Assembly (NCBI GenBank): GCA_002306975.1
Contig: DBTI01000040.1
Location: forward strand, 1-28,485
Direction of reading: 5' to 3'
Source: Ruminococcaceae bacterium UBA1320
Lineage (GTDB): Bacteria > Bacillota > Clostridia > Oscillospirales > Ethanoligenentaceae
Length of the DNA: 28,485 nt
This document shows positions 27,949 to 28,485 of the stretch, one piece after another. A model generated the notes under the pieces. The model saw only the letters and a list, made by a program, of their open reading frames with translations. It searched no databases and was not told the DNA's origin. Position numbers and translations under genes: made by a program. Position 1 is the stretch's first letter, and each line of letters begins with the position of its first letter.

Positions 27949-28485
27949 TTACTTCGCTTTGTTGACGAGATTGTCGTATCTTTCCTTCGCATTCTCTTCA
28001 GACATTGCGAAGAGCTCTTTTGCTCTGTCCGGAAATGCGCGTGACAGCGAGTTGTAGCGAACCTCACTCATGATGAAATTCTGATATGACTCTGTTGGCG
28101 CCTTGCTGTCAATGGTGAGCGGGTTCTTGCCCTCTATAGGAAGCCTTGGGTCAAAGCGGAAAAGATTCCAATAGCCGGCCGCAACCGCCCTTTTCTCCTC
28201 TGTCTGCGAAATGCCCATGCCGCCCTTGATTCCGTGGTTGATACAAGGAGCATATGCGATGACGATTGACGGACCATTGTAGCGCTCAGCCTCAGCAAAC
28301 GCCTTGACGCACTGGTTGTAGTCAGCGCCCATTGCGATCTGTGCGACATAGATATAGCCATAGCTCATCATCATGCCGGCAAGATCCTTCTTCTTTGTTG
28401 TCTTGCCTGCCGCCGCGAACTGTGCGACTGATCCGGCGGGTGAAGCCTTGGAAGACTGTCCGCCGGTGTTTGAATAAACCTCGGT
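27949..28485 (-). CDS. nifJ: Pyruvate:ferredoxin oxidoreductase, C-terminal part (partial)
   Basis: 178 codons of the C-terminus, open to the right edge. It contains the thiamine-diphosphate domain segment TEVYSNTGGQSSKASPAGSV and the later IAYAPCINHGI with its conserved cysteine, both characteristic of the single-chain PFOR. The enzyme oxidises pyruvate to acetyl-CoA, CO2 and reduced ferredoxin, central to anaerobic clostridial metabolism. The tail ends KERYDNLVNKAK, TAA at 27949. The outer end of repeat element copy 2 directly follows the stop. The start lies beyond the window. Confidence 0.95.
   Translation of the reverse strand, partial: TEVYSNTGGQSSKASPAGSVAQFAAAGKTTKKKDLAGMMMSYGYIYVAQIAMGADYNQCVKAFAEAERYNGPSIVIAYAPCINHGIKGGMGISQTEEKRAVAAGYWNLFRFDPRLPIEGKNPLTIDSKAPTESYQNFIMSEVRYNSLSRAFPDRAKELFAMSEENAKERYDNLVNKAK

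Noticed and set aside
1..28485. CRISPR arrays, tRNA or rRNA genes
   Set aside because: No regularly spaced direct repeats and no cloverleaf or rRNA motifs were seen on either strand.

Overview
The window is from a low-to-mid-GC, spore-forming, anaerobic member of the Clostridia. An Oscillospiraceae/Ruminococcaceae-type genome is my best guess, but this is inference. The pointers are SpoVS, the RNase Y/YmdB/SpoVS cluster, a threonine T-box leader, a Fur-controlled feoAB-fur operon, a yjdF leader, pyruvate:ferredoxin oxidoreductase at the right edge, and strong GGAGG-type ribosome binding sites. I see no tRNA, rRNA or CRISPR. Most of the window is chromosomal housekeeping sequence. The unusual content lies mainly in the intergenic regions.

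Left part (1-5430): the last codons of groEL with its terminator; a Nudix-DUF1653 fusion (-); a DUF5662 protein (-); a small HMA-fold protein followed by a 42-residue basic protein (+); a probable small structured RNA (about 2172-2350, +) that converges on the long-form ribosome hibernation factor gene (-). A 690-base gap follows, holding an orphan transcription unit with a near-consensus promoter, no ORF and a 15-bp terminator hairpin. Then come a CrtO-like acyltransferase and a membrane GGDEF diguanylate cyclase (+).

Middle (5436-12911): a large serine recombinase (-) that lacks one expected catalytic arginine, then spoVS, ymdB and rny (all -). An internal terminator lies after rny, and spoVS has its own promoter. 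A 1-kb gap carries the divergent rny promoter and the thrS promoter plus T-box; thrS (+) starts at TTG.

12912-17600: a membrane-anchored SGNH hydrolase (+), then feoA-feoB-fur (+) behind a promoter whose -10 box touches a nearly perfect Fur box. Hairpins sit between feoA and feoB and between feoB and fur. Two diverged copies of a palindromic intergenic repeat flank this iron operon.

17608-24547 is a minus-strand block, read in transcription order as alr, a metallophosphoesterase, sbcD, sbcC (ATGA overlap) and nrdG (no nrdD here). Cell-wall precursor supply, DNA-end repair and anaerobic deoxyribonucleotide synthesis are neighbours.

24969-28485: a DUF1624-type membrane acyltransferase (+); an amidohydrolase-2 gene (+) behind a leader with a 15-bp helix and a possible 9-bp pseudoknot; yjdF (-) behind its riboswitch-like leader; and the 3' end of nifJ (-). 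Two copies of an approximately 265-335 bp element with roughly 21-bp inverted ends separate these last genes. The ends supply the last codons and stop (His-Leu-Arg-stop) of two genes and abut the stop codon of the third. This element, together with the two leader/ncRNA candidates, is the most novel-looking material in the window.
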